Below, piece by piece: positions 37,354 to 44,702 of a DNA stretch of 64,000 nucleotides. Position numbers and translations under genes: made by a program. The notes under the pieces were generated by a model. It had not been told where the DNA came from and did no database searches. It worked only from the letters and a program-made list of their open reading frames with translations. How positions within the stretch are numbered: position 1 is the stretch's first letter; each line of letters opens with the position of its first letter. The DNA comes from CADEEN01 sp963740395 (GTDB lineage: Bacteria; Pseudomonadota; Gammaproteobacteria; Burkholderiales; Burkholderiaceae_C): contig CAVUEP010000015.1 in assembly GCA_963740395.1 (NCBI GenBank), positions 68,206 through 132,205 on the forward strand, written 5' to 3'.

Positions 37354-37753
37354 ACAGAATCATCTGGGTGCATCGGAACAGCGCAATGGTCTTGCCTGAC
37401 TCCCTGTGTTTGACCACAGCATCCCAGACTTGAGTGGTCCTGCCAAGGTGCACCGCCGTCGCTACGCACTCGAGGGTTCCGTCACGTGCCGTACCGAGAT
37501 GATTCGACTTCAGTTCGATGGTCGTGAATCCAGTGGCCCCCTTGGGCAGGCTGGCAATGCAGCCATAGCCAGAACATGTATCGGCCATCGTGACCACGGT
37601 GCCCGCATGCAGAAAGCCATTCGGTGCCATATGGCACTTCTTCACTGCGAGCTCTGCACGCGTGGATCCGACCCTCGCGTCAGTGAAGACGATTCCCAGC
37701 AGACCGGGCAGGTAGTCGGCGCCGCGCGCGTTCACGATGTCAATGTCGTTCAT
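37334..37753 (-). CDS. PaaI-family hotdog-fold thioesterase
   Basis: About 139 residues. The hotdog signature NGFLHAGTVVTMADTCSGYGC contains the HxGT loop and catalytic acidic residue typical of PaaI-type acyl-CoA thioesterases. LKSNHLGTARDGTLECVATAVHLGR follows. The substrate is unknown. The start MNDIDIVNARGAD is at 37,753, with an in-frame ATG two codons earlier. The 140 bases to its right (37,760-37,902) show no gene. Confidence 0.8.
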   Translation of the reverse strand: MNDIDIVNARGADYLPGLLGIVFTDARVGSTRAELAVKKCHMAPNGFLHAGTVVTMADTCSGYGCIASLPKGATGFTTIELKSNHLGTARDGTLECVATAVHLGRTTQVWDAVVKHRESGKTIALFRCTQMILYASSAA

Positions 37754-37902
37754 GGCCACACCTCAAGCGTCGCGCTCGGACAATGCCCCTTGAGTATCCC
37801 GTAACTGCGTCACGCCGCTGCAGGTCGGCTGCGGCGAAGAATCAGGCCATCGAGAACCAGCGCCTCGCGACATGCCGGGTGCGCGCCGCCAGTTCGGCAG
37901 TG

Positions 37903-38280
37903 CTAGCCACGGACGCCTTCCATAGGCTGCTTGCCTTCATCGCCGATCACGTCCCAGTCAGCCTTGGACCCCACCCCTATGTGGTGGATGACCCTGAGGG
38001 CGGCGCCTCCGTCTGCCAGCAGGCCCGCCGGGACGAACATCCTCTTCGGGTCGTTCCGACCCGGAACCCGCGATCCACAGACTTTGCAGACCACGTCTCC
38101 CATGCGGAATCGGGCTTGGTCCACATCGCGATGTGCTCCTCGCCGCCCGTCCATCGGAAGTCTTCGTTCGCCACGACCAGCACGGCGATGCCGTTGCTCC
38201 CGGTGGACCTGCGACAGATCGAACAGTGGCAGACGTAGATGCCAGCGGGCCGAGCCGCAATTGCACCGACCCGTGTTCAC
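37903..38280 (-). pseudogene. GFA-family gene, copy 2, with two frameshifts
   Basis: Three pieces in different frames add up to a GFA protein: VNTGRCNCGSARWHLRLPLF, then VLVVANEDFRWTGGEEHIAM, then CKVCGSRVPGRNDPKRMFVP. Frame changes lie near 38,205 and 38,090. The start is probably the GTG at 38,280. It could be a real pseudogene or sequence error. It is immediately downstream of GFA copy 3 on the same strand. Confidence 0.6.
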
Positions 38281-38337
38281 TGCATCACCGCCCTTTTTCG
38301 CAGCGTGACCTGTCGCGCGATGCATCCCATGCGCGGC

Positions 38338-38820
38338 CTAGCGTTTGAGCCGATCAGCCTGCCGGTGAGGGTCCCCCTGCGCGCTGGGCCAGGCGTCGGA
38401 CTCGACAAACTCGACATGCTGGATCCAGTTGCGCTGGCGCCTCGCCAGGCGATCACCCTGACCTTCGCCGTCAAACGACACAGTCGCCGACTGCAGGAGC
38501 GAGCTCTCGACGTTGTCGAACGCGTTCACGCTCACCACGGCATAGAGGTGACCATCGATCGTGCTGGTGACGACCGGGACGATGCCGCAGTTGGAGCACA
38601 CGTGGAAATCGGCGGTCTTGGTGCCGAATCCGTAGATCGAGACGCGCTTGTTGTCCTTGACGCTGACCGTGAGCGCGCCGGTCGGGCAGGACGTCCACAC
38701 GCCGCCGTGCTTGAGGCAGAACGAGCAGGAGCATGCTCTTGCCGGGATCTGTTTCGGCTCCGGCTGCCAGTTCAGCCTGAACGAGATGTTGCTGCAGTGG
38801 CAGCTTCCAGTGATGAGCAT
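38338..38820 (-). CDS. GFA-family zinc-binding protein, copy 3
   Basis: 160 residues starting MLITGSCHCSNISFRL. Zinc-ligand motifs are GSCHC, ACSCSFCLKHGG and VCSNCGIVP. It differs clearly from copies 1 and 2, so it is not a recent duplicate. The stop codon lies in CTAGCGTTTGAG, which faintly resembles an attC edge. It lies left of the IS1111-type element. Confidence 0.82.
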   Translation of the reverse strand: MLITGSCHCSNISFRLNWQPEPKQIPARACSCSFCLKHGGVWTSCPTGALTVSVKDNKRVSIYGFGTKTADFHVCSNCGIVPVVTSTIDGHLYAVVSVNAFDNVESSLLQSATVSFDGEGQGDRLARRQRNWIQHVEFVESDAWPSAQGDPHRQADRLKR

Positions 38821-38949
38821 GGCGGTGACTCCGACGCCTCGTGGTTCAACCCGCCGATTTCGCAGAAGAATCGGCAGTTGAGCAGGCAGTAGACGACGCC
38901 TGCGGTTGCCGACCCGACAGCCCGTTGAAGCCTGGGGCGAACGAGCCCG

Positions 38950-39996
38950 TACGTTAGCGTGGGGCGTCGAGTCGGATGTTCTTGTAACCCGAACAGTTGA
39001 TCGGGCCCTTGTGAGCCCGGATTCTTGCAAGGCAGGGTACTTGAATGAGCAATCCAGAATCGTTCGTCGGCATCGACGTGGCCAAGTCTTGGCTGGATGT
39101 GGCCTGGTTGACGGGCCAGACGCTTCGCATCGACTATACGGAGGAAGCTGTCGCTGGCCTGGCCGAGCGATTGCGCTCGCAACCGCCCACGCTGGTCGTC
39201 ATGGAGGCCACCGGCGGGTTGGAGACTGCGGTGGCCAGTGCGCTGGTGGCCGCCGGGCTGGCGGTGGCCGTGGTCAACCCGCGGCAGGTGCGCGACTACG
39301 CCAAGGCCTGCGGCCGCCTGGCCAAGACCGATCGCATCGATGCGTTGATCCTGGCCTCCTTCGCTGCGGCCATCCGTCCTCAGGTGCGCGAGCTGCCCGA
39401 CGAGCACACGCGCGCCTTGGGCGATCTGCTGGCCCGGCGGCGCCAGCTCATCGACATGCGGGTGCAGGAGAAGCTGCGCTTGCAGCGCGCCTCGGCGATG
39501 CAGCGCGACAGCCTGCGCGAGCACATCGCCTGGTTGGACGAGCGCATCGGCCGCCTGGACATCGAGCTGACGCACGCGCTGCGCACCTCGCCTGTCTGGC
39601 GTGACAAGGACGATCTGCTGAAGGCGATCCCGGGCGTTGGGGCGCTGACTCGCGCGACGATGCTGGCGCTGCTTCCGGAGCTGGGCACGCTCAATCGAAG
39701 GCAGATCGCCGCGTTGGTCGGCGTGGCGCCGTTCAACCGCGACAGCGGCAAGCATCAGGGCGGGCGCGTCATCTGGGGCGGACGGGCACAGGTGCGGCGC
39801 ATCCTGTACATGGCCGCCGTCTCGGCCATGCGCTGCAACCCACTGATCCGCAGCTTCTACCAACATCTGCGCGCCCAAGGCAAACCTGCCAAAGTGGCTC
39901 TGACCGCTTGCATGCGCAAACTGTTGGTGATCATGAATGCCATGCTCAAACATCAATCTTCATGGTCGCCGGCGCTTGACATGCAACACAGTTGCT
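38950..39996 (+). mobile_element. IS1111-group (IS110 family) insertion sequence in an attC site
   Basis: The transposase gene, a leader of up to about 90 bases and a right end that stops exactly at the attC core at 39,994-40,121 define the element. IS110/IS1111 elements lack ordinary terminal inverted repeats, so the left edge is uncertain: it is placed near the sequence ACGTTAGC at about 38,951, which is the reverse complement of the right junction GCTAACGT. IS1111 relatives that target attC sites are known (the IS1111-attC group). Confidence 0.65.
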
Positions 39997-39998
39997 AA
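39045..39998 (+). CDS. IS110/IS1111-family transposase
   Basis: DEDD-type transposase of 317 residues. The N-terminal RuvC-like domain shows FVGIDVAKSWLDVAW, VVMEATGGLETAVA, AVVNPRQVRDYAKA and KTDRIDALILA, which carry the acidic residues. The C-terminal transposase_20 domain shows IPGVGALTRATMLALLPELG and FNRDSGKHQGGRVIWGGRA with the conserved serine. The last codons are CAC AGT TGC TAA, and this TAA belongs to the attC core rather than to the IS. It is the only gene on the plus strand in the accessory region. Confidence 0.93.
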   Translation: MSNPESFVGIDVAKSWLDVAWLTGQTLRIDYTEEAVAGLAERLRSQPPTLVVMEATGGLETAVASALVAAGLAVAVVNPRQVRDYAKACGRLAKTDRIDALILASFAAAIRPQVRELPDEHTRALGDLLARRRQLIDMRVQEKLRLQRASAMQRDSLREHIAWLDERIGRLDIELTHALRTSPVWRDKDDLLKAIPGVGALTRATMLALLPELGTLNRRQIAALVGVAPFNRDSGKHQGGRVIWGGRAQVRRILYMAAVSAMRCNPLIRSFYQHLRAQGKPAKVALTACMRKLLVIMNAMLKHQSSWSPALDMQHSC

Positions 39999-40121
39999 CG
40001 TTCGAGCTAAGCGGGCGCCAGCGGCGGGCCGCCTGGCCCCGGGTGGCGAAAATGTACCGTGTACCGCCAGCCGGGGCCAGGTGGCCTGCCGTTGGCGCTC
40101 CGCTTGAGCGAGGGGTTAGGC
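39994..40121 (-). repeat. attC site 1 (integron recombination site), flanked by the IS
   Basis: The left core is altered to GCTAAC by the IS insertion. The right core is GTTAGGC (40,115-40,121). Inner boxes GTTCGAGCTAAGCGGGC and GCTCCGCTTGAGCGAGGG are imperfect complements. The central part contains GAAAATGTACC. Box order shows cassettes oriented on the minus strand. Confidence 0.85.
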
Positions 40122-40625
40122 CGCCGCGAGAGGACGTTCATAGAGAAGTACCTCGGTGCGGACGCTGCCATGTTGGTAGGGCTTGGACTCACCTGTCGGC
40201 GCGAAGCCGAGTCTGGACCAGAAGCGCATGGCCCTCTCGTTGGTCTTGAGGACTCCAAGTCTCAAGGCATTGCAGGTTCGCCAGGTTGCAGCGACCTCGA
40301 GGACTCTTGCAAAGGCTTGAGTACCATAGCCGCTCCCTTCGTAAGGCTCGGCGATGAGCAGCAAGCCAACGTAGGCGACGGACTCGGACGGATATCCGCG
40401 AATCAAGTCGACGCAGCCCACGAGCGTCTGGTCTTTGAAGACGCCAAAGACAAACTTGTCCTCGTGGCTCTTGCCAGGCGGGAGGGCCGCCAGCATCTCG
40501 GCCGCAGCGCTCGGTGAAACCGGCATTGCAGTCGCGATCTGGGCATAGCCAGGGGCATGCTCCAGAAGACGCTGCAGCGCGGCCAGATCAAGCGGGACCG
40601 TGGAAATGGGATTGAGACGGAGCAT
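40116..40625 (-). CDS. Cassette gene: GNAT-family N-acetyltransferase
   Basis: 169 residues starting MLRLNPISTVPLDLAALQRL. The GNAT pattern is VAYVGLLLIAEPYEGSGYGT (acetyl-CoA loop EGSGYG) and ALRLGVLKTNERAMRFWSRLGF. The ATG at 40,625 is preferred over the GTG at 40,634. The stop TAA is supplied by the attC core. Acceptor unknown; resistance should not be assumed. Confidence 0.85.
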   Translation of the reverse strand: MLRLNPISTVPLDLAALQRLLEHAPGYAQIATAMPVSPSAAAEMLAALPPGKSHEDKFVFGVFKDQTLVGCVDLIRGYPSESVAYVGLLLIAEPYEGSGYGTQAFARVLEVAATWRTCNALRLGVLKTNERAMRFWSRLGFAPTGESKPYQHGSVRTEVLLYERPLAAA

Positions 40626-40651
40626 GCGGACCACAAGAGCGGCCTTCAGCG

Positions 40652-40723
40652 GCCTAACGTTTGAGCGCAGCCGTGTGCGAAGGCCGCAGGCCGTAGCACA
40701 TCGGCTGGAGCGAAGGGTTAGGC
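40652..40723 (-). repeat. attC site 2
   Basis: A short 72-nt site from GCCTAAC (40,652) to GTTAGGC (40,723). Inner boxes are GTTTGAGCGCAGCCG and CGGCTGGAGCGAAGG. It differs in centre from the 128-nt family. Confidence 0.8.
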
Positions 40724-40736
40724 CGCACTCTCGAAG

Positions 40737-41000
40737 CTAGGACTCTAGTGCTCTGAAGATGAGCAGGAGTATGGGTGGACCGACTGCAATTGCAAGCGTG
40801 GCAAGTGCTAGCCCTGTTAGCGGACGGGAACTGCGCGCCCCAAGAAAGCCAACAAGCACCAGCGCCAAGAAAGAAACCGCTGCAACCGGCATTGCCAAGA
40901 GGCCCATGAAGGAGCCACCACCGCGGGATGCGACGAAGACAACAACGTATGCGAACACCTGAACGAGCAGCGGAAGAAAGAGACCGAAGAAGAAGCGCAT
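40737..41000 (-). CDS. Cassette gene: small membrane protein, function unknown
   Basis: 87 residues starting MRFFFGLFLPLLVQVFAYVV. Three hydrophobic segments are visible: VQVFAYVVVFVA, LAMPVAAVSFLALVLVGFLG, and LTGLALATLAIAVGPPILLL. There is no recognisable family. The alternative upstream start would add 13 residues overlapping attC 3. Confidence 0.55.
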   Translation of the reverse strand: MRFFFGLFLPLLVQVFAYVVVFVASRGGGSFMGLLAMPVAAVSFLALVLVGFLGARSSRPLTGLALATLAIAVGPPILLLIFRALES

Positions 41001-41033
41001 TGTGGTGTTCTGGGTGGCGCCAGTAAGCGTGAG

Positions 41034-41102
41034 ACCCAACGTTTGAGCTAAGCGGGCGCCAACGGCTTTCCGTTGGACCTCTGCTTGAGCGAGGGGTTAG
41101 GC
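41034..41102 (-). repeat. attC site 3
   Basis: 69 nt from ACCCAAC (41,034) to GTTAGGC (41,102), with GTTTGAGCTAAGCGGGCGCC on the left and CTTGAGCGAGGG on the right. The centre is a short hairpin CCAACGGCTTTCCGTTGG. Confidence 0.82.
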
Positions 41103-41540
41103 TGCACTTGAAGGTACGCCCTGGGCCCGGCTCCAGAACGACAACAGTAGCTCAAGCGCAGGAGCTCGATCGGCAGGCGTGGCAGCGGCCTCGCGCTGCA
41201 GCTCCCAGCTTGCCTGAGAGATTGATTGGAGCGCGGACGCTGCAGGCTCGGCGAACCCCATCGACCAAGTCGAAAAGTAGCGCTGCTGGACCGGGCCAAT
41301 GACAAGCTCAATGAGGCCGTGATGCATGCGCGAAGCCTTTATACGTGAATAGACTTGTCCAACCCCGTCTTCGGGTCCCTCGAAATACTGAAAGAATGAT
41401 CCATCGTGATGGAGTAGGGCTCCGCTCACGTTGACTTCGGCATTGAAGTTTCGGGCGTCCAGGAGAAGTGCATCTAGTTCCGCTGGGGTGTGGCGGCGGA
41501 CGGCGCTGCTTACATAGGCGACGGCGATAAGAGGTGGCAT
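41097..41540 (-). CDS. Cassette gene: BLUF-domain blue-light sensor
   Basis: 147 residues, essentially a single BLUF domain that binds FAD. Key positions: Tyr in IAVAYVSSAVR, Asn in LLLDARNFNAEVNVSGALL, Gln in HHDGSFFQYFEGPEDGV, and the Trp/Met near WSMGF. The family element YSRIKASRMHHGLIEL is also present. No effector domain is attached, so it would act through a partner protein. The TAA stop lies in attC 3. The ATG lies 10 bases from the attC 4 core. Confidence 0.88.
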   Translation of the reverse strand: MPPLIAVAYVSSAVRRHTPAELDALLLDARNFNAEVNVSGALLHHDGSFFQYFEGPEDGVGQVYSRIKASRMHHGLIELVIGPVQQRYFSTWSMGFAEPAASALQSISQASWELQREAAATPADRAPALELLLSFWSRAQGVPSSAA

Positions 41541-41550
41541 GTGGTGTGCA

Positions 41551-41661
41551 GCCTAACGTTTGAGCTAAGCGGGCTGCGGCAGCAGGACGCCTCTTGCCCA
41601 GAATGAAATGTAGGCCAGCGGTGGCATGCCGCTACAGCTCCGCTTGAGCGAAGGGTTAGGC
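41551..41661 (-). repeat. attC site 4
   Basis: 111 nt from GCCTAAC (41,551) to GTTAGGC (41,661). Outer boxes match the main family; the central part (AGAATGAAATGTAGGCC) is divergent. Confidence 0.83.
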
Positions 41662-42078
41662 CTCACTGACGGTGAGTATGAGCGCGACGGCATACAGAGC
41701 AGTGGCCAAAACGATGCCTCGAAAGGGCACGCTGAACCAGTAGCGCTTACCCAGAACCACATAGCCGAACAGCAAGCACAGGCCGACCACGAGCAAGAAC
41801 GGCGCCCCAAAGAGGAACTCGGCCTCAGCGACGGCGAGGTAGCCGTACACAAGGCCGAAGAGGATGGCGCCGTAGCTGTGGCTTGCGTTGAAGCCGACCC
41901 AGGCCTTCCACATCGTTGTCTGACGAGTGATCACCGGACTGTCGGCTTCCATGGCCTGGCGCAAGCTGTGACTTCGCGGATGGAGCTTGGTGCCGACTAG
42001 CGTGAACCACAGGTGCGCGAGACCAAGCGCGAGAATCACTAGTGCACCTGCGGCGATGAGATAGGCACGCAATGGCAT
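41656..42078 (-). CDS. Cassette gene: four-helix membrane protein
   Basis: 140 residues starting MPLRAYLIAAGALVILALGL. Hydrophobic segments are the N-terminal helix, SYGAILFGLVYGYLAV, LFGAPFLLVVGLCLLFGYVVLG and GIVLATALYAVALILTV. The conserved-looking hydrophilic part is SPVITRQTTMWKAWVGFNAS. No biochemical function known. The stop is in attC 4. Confidence 0.7.
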   Translation of the reverse strand: MPLRAYLIAAGALVILALGLAHLWFTLVGTKLHPRSHSLRQAMEADSPVITRQTTMWKAWVGFNASHSYGAILFGLVYGYLAVAEAEFLFGAPFLLVVGLCLLFGYVVLGKRYWFSVPFRGIVLATALYAVALILTVSEA

Positions 42079-42096
42079 CGGTGTCGATACTGTGAG

Positions 42097-42207
42097 GCCT
42101 AACGTTGGCGTTAAGCGGGAGCCGACAGCGGGCCGCACGGAAGGGAGAATAACGAAGCCCCGTAGTGCGGCCCGCTGTTGGCTCTCCGCTTGAACGACGG
42201 GCTAGGC
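42097..42207 (-). repeat. attC site 5
   Basis: 111 nt from GCCTAAC (42,097) to GCTAGGC (42,207). The right core has GCTAGGC instead of GTTAGGC. The centre has AGCGGGCCGCAC paired with GTGCGGCCCGCT, giving a long stem. Confidence 0.8.
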
Positions 42208-42218
42208 CGCATTCTTAC

Positions 42219-42722
42219 CTAGCCCCGGTTTCGCTGGTGACCGGCAGATGCACGCTCGTTCCCCCGCTTGTAGTTGCCAGTGACCCGCGCCATGAGTTGC
42301 TGTGCGTCCGCTTGACTGAGGGCCTCAATCTTGCCGATAAAACTCACAGCGTCACGACCTCTGAGCGTTGAAGCCAGCCGATCGTAGTGCAGGACTTCGA
42401 CAGAACCGTCCTTCCGAGTTCGGTAGGTGAACCCGAGTTCTTCGGGCGTCGTGTTACTCCTCTGCTGAACGGCCAAGGCGCGCTGAACTTCGCTGAGGAA
42501 ACTCTCGACCTCACGAGGCCCGTTGACCGGGAAACGCGTGAACTCGCCTGGCTGGAGCTTCAGGTCCGCAAAAAGCCCCTTCGGATCTTCATGAAAGTGC
42601 AGGAACGCAGAGCCCCTCAAGTAGAAGGTGCCAGCCTTCCGCTCGGTGAGTTCCGCGTGCTTGCGAACCGAGCGTAGCACTGGATCTAGTCCCTGCAGCG
42701 TCTCGAGAGTGGCGTGCTTCAT
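42219..42722 (-). CDS. Cassette gene: two-part protein, function unknown
   Basis: 167 residues starting MKHATLETLQGLDPVLRSVR. The first part (to about residue 85) contains GTFYLRGSAFLHFHEDPKGL and FADLKLQPGEFTRFPV, a small alpha/beta pattern seen in cassette proteins. The second part contains SVEVLHYDRLASTLRGRDAV and ends ARVTGNYKRGNERASAGHQRN, which resembles short stand-alone cassette proteins. It may be a fusion of two cassette genes. The ATG lies only three bases after the attC 6 core, leaving no room for its own ribosome-binding site. Confidence 0.6.
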   Translation of the reverse strand: MKHATLETLQGLDPVLRSVRKHAELTERKAGTFYLRGSAFLHFHEDPKGLFADLKLQPGEFTRFPVNGPREVESFLSEVQRALAVQQRSNTTPEELGFTYRTRKDGSVEVLHYDRLASTLRGRDAVSFIGKIEALSQADAQQLMARVTGNYKRGNERASAGHQRNRG

Positions 42723-42725
42723 GCG

Positions 42726-42854
42726 GCCTAACGTTCGAGCTAAGCGGGCGCCAGCGGCAGGACGCCAGGGCCCGTGCTGTGAAAATGTGCGGCGCACCAC
42801 AGGCCGGGCCCTGGTGGCCCGCTGTTGACGCTCCGCTTGAGCGAGGGGTTAGAC
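42726..42854 (-). repeat. attC site 6
   Basis: 129 nt from GCCTAAC (42,726) to GTTAGAC (42,854). Main-family site with the central GAAAATGTGCGGCGCACC. Confidence 0.85.
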
Positions 42855-42878
42855 CGCACTTTCATCTGGACCGCCAGG

Positions 42879-43328
42879 CTACCGAGCAGCGGCGGCTGAA
42901 AAGACAACAAGCACGCCGAGACCGATATTGACTGCAACGAGTTGGCGGATGCTGTTGAGCGTTGCAGCTGCAGCAGGCCATGAGGACTCAGCGCATTGCT
43001 TTCGAAGCCGCGGGAAGTGAACAAAGTAGACAATGAAAAACAGGAGCGCCATTGCAAGACCGACCCCAAGCATGATGTGCCATCCAGGCGGGGCATTGCG
43101 GAACCCCACTTGCAGAAACATGGCCAACCCTGTGGCGACGAGCAATGCAATTGCTACTGCCATGTAGGGCAGGAAGCGAGTGAATGTTGCAGCCCAAAGT
43201 GGTAAGCGCTGGGGCGGTGCGAGCACTTCTGCCGCGGCGGGACGCAGGCAAAAGTAGGCGAAGAACATGCCGCCAAGCCATGCAATCGCGCCAAGCAAAT
43301 GAATCGATAGGAGCAGTTGGTAGAGCAT
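42879..43328 (-). CDS. Cassette gene: CopD/DUF2269-like membrane protein
   Basis: 149 residues with four hydrophobic helices. The first carries a His (LLLSIHLLGAIAWLGGMFFAYF) and the second hairpin carries PGWHIMLGVGLAMALLFFIV. The pattern resembles CopD-type copper or heme-linked membrane proteins. A role in metal handling is inference only. No frameshift. Confidence 0.65.
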   Translation of the reverse strand: MLYQLLLSIHLLGAIAWLGGMFFAYFCLRPAAAEVLAPPQRLPLWAATFTRFLPYMAVAIALLVATGLAMFLQVGFRNAPPGWHIMLGVGLAMALLFFIVYFVHFPRLRKQCAESSWPAAAATLNSIRQLVAVNIGLGVLVVFSAAAAR

Positions 43329-43348
43329 TGAGGACGTTCGCTTGTACG

Positions 43349-43477
43349 GACTAACGATTGAGCTAAGCGGGCGACGACGGCAGAACGCCAGGCCCGGGCT
43401 GGCGAAAATGTACCGCGTACCGCCAGGCCGGGCCTGGTGGCCTGCCGTTGGCGCTCCGCTTGAGCGAGGGGTTGGGC
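43349..43477 (-). repeat. attC site 7
   Basis: 129 nt from GACTAAC (43,349) to GTTGGGC (43,477). Main family, with the centre GAAAATGTACCGCGTACCGCC. Confidence 0.85.
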
Positions 43478-43492
43478 GTCACCGCAACGTGC

Positions 43493-44068
43493 CTAGCGAG
43501 CTGACATAGGCGCTAACGGTGGCACGGCGCGATGGGCTAGGCTCAGAACCCGTGCGAGCCGCCAACGTCCGTCTTGTAGACGCCACAGATGTACGAACTT
43601 TGTCAACGTGCTTGTGCTGGCACCGCGCTCGTCAAATCTTTGCACCCCAATCTGTGCGGCTCCGTAACCTTGTATCGGGTACACCCTCAAACTACCAGGC
43701 ACTACCGTTCGCTTTACGCCACGCTGACCCGGACACGAAGCAGTGAGTCGACGGGTGTTTTCTCGTACTTGTTCACCTACCGCTAGACCAGTTTGATCGT
43801 GATAGAACTCAACGTCGTCAGCAAAGATGGCGTTGGCCTTCGCTGCATCGCAGGTCTCGAAAGAGGCTTCGAATAGGGTACGGTCCATCTTCGCAAGTGC
43901 ATCAAACAGCTCTCCAGACTGCAAGCCGTCCGCGCTTGCCGCAAGAGGCAACGCGGACATGTGCCCTTCGCCTTGGACTTCTGGGATCTTGCTTCGCTGA
44001 TTTGGCGGGCTTACGCAACCAAGCGACACGACTGCAGTGACGGCTGCAACGATGAGGAATCGCAACAT
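43493..44068 (-). CDS. Cassette gene: lipoprotein with an NTF2-like (DUF4440) domain
   Basis: 191 residues. The signal peptide MLRFLIVAAVTAVVSLGC has a lipobox Cys at residue 18. From about residue 50 it shows the SnoaL/DUF4440 pattern: ALAKMDRTLFEASFETCDAA, FADDVEFYHDQTG, and a late FVHLWRLQDGRWRLARVLSL. Probably a periplasmic ligand-binding or enzyme-like fold; the ligand is unknown. Confidence 0.75.
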   Translation of the reverse strand: MLRFLIVAAVTAVVSLGCVSPPNQRSKIPEVQGEGHMSALPLAASADGLQSGELFDALAKMDRTLFEASFETCDAAKANAIFADDVEFYHDQTGLAVGEQVRENTRRLTASCPGQRGVKRTVVPGSLRVYPIQGYGAAQIGVQRFDERGASTSTLTKFVHLWRLQDGRWRLARVLSLAHRAVPPLAPMSAR

Positions 44069-44083
44069 GCTCTCCGATGTGAC

Positions 44084-44212
44084 GCCTAACGTTCGAGCTA
44101 ACCCGCCCGGAACGGACGGGCGCCTTGCCCGCGGGACCGATGATGACCAAAGACGGTATCGCGGGCAAGGCGGCCGGCCGTGGAGGGTCGGGTGTTGAGC
44201 GAGGGGTTAGGC
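44084..44212 (-). repeat. attC site 8
   Basis: 129 nt from GCCTAAC (44,084) to GTTAGGC (44,212). The centre differs from the main family (CCTTGCCCGCGGGACC...GGTATCGCGGGCAAGG). It is nearly identical to site 13. Confidence 0.85.
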
Positions 44213-44246
44213 CTCACTGCAGACGGACCGGCAGTGGCAGGTGAGC

Positions 44247-44555
44247 TCACTTTTCGGGGTCCCGGGGGCCAGGCGGCCGAAACTTGCCAAGAGCGGCCGC
44301 AGCGATGACTACCAGACCGACAACCATGAACAGGATGCCCCAGGCGCCGGCGAACTGACTCACTCGGTCCTCCACCGTGGTTCCAGGTGCGCTAGGCATG
44401 AACAGCCAAGCCACCAGCGCGAACATGGCGAAGAGCGTCGCTATTGCGACCCTCCGCGGCGTGCCACGTCGCTTCCAGGCGACGTGAAGCAGGTAGCTCC
44501 CGGGTCCAAGCACCGCGAGCGTGACAACAACGACTGCGAGCGACTCTGCGATCAC
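44247..44555 (-). CDS. Cassette gene: small membrane protein, duplicate A
   Basis: 102 residues starting MIAESLAVVVVTLAVLGPGS. Three hydrophobic helices are visible: the N-terminus, VAIATLFAMFALVAWLFMPS and AWGILFMVVGLVVIAAAALG. It ends in FRPPGPRDPEK. The protein is identical to that at 47,215-47,523. Function unknown. Confidence 0.65.
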   Translation of the reverse strand: MIAESLAVVVVTLAVLGPGSYLLHVAWKRRGTPRRVAIATLFAMFALVAWLFMPSAPGTTVEDRVSQFAGAWGILFMVVGLVVIAAAALGKFRPPGPRDPEK

Positions 44556-44575
44556 GAGCTACGGTTCGGTGTGAG

Positions 44576-44701
44576 GCCTAACGTGAAGCTAACCGGGCGG
44601 AGACGGCAAGGCAGCCCGGCCGCGAGGCGGATGATGGACATGCGGAGCCTCGCGGCCGGGCTGCCTTGCCGTTGGAGCTCCGGTTGAGCGCAGGGTTAGA
44701 C
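44576..44701 (-). repeat. attC site 9
   Basis: 126 nt from GCCTAAC (44,576) to GTTAGAC (44,701). A long central stem pairs GGCAAGGCAGCCCGGCCGCG with its complement. Outer boxes are of the AACCGGG/CCGGTTGAGC type. Confidence 0.82.
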
Positions 44702-44702
44702 G

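Noticed and set aside
37977..38183. A separate 68-codon gene inside the second GFA locus
   Set aside because: Its product (FRWTGGEEHIAMWTK) is the middle part of the frameshifted GFA protein, not an independent gene.
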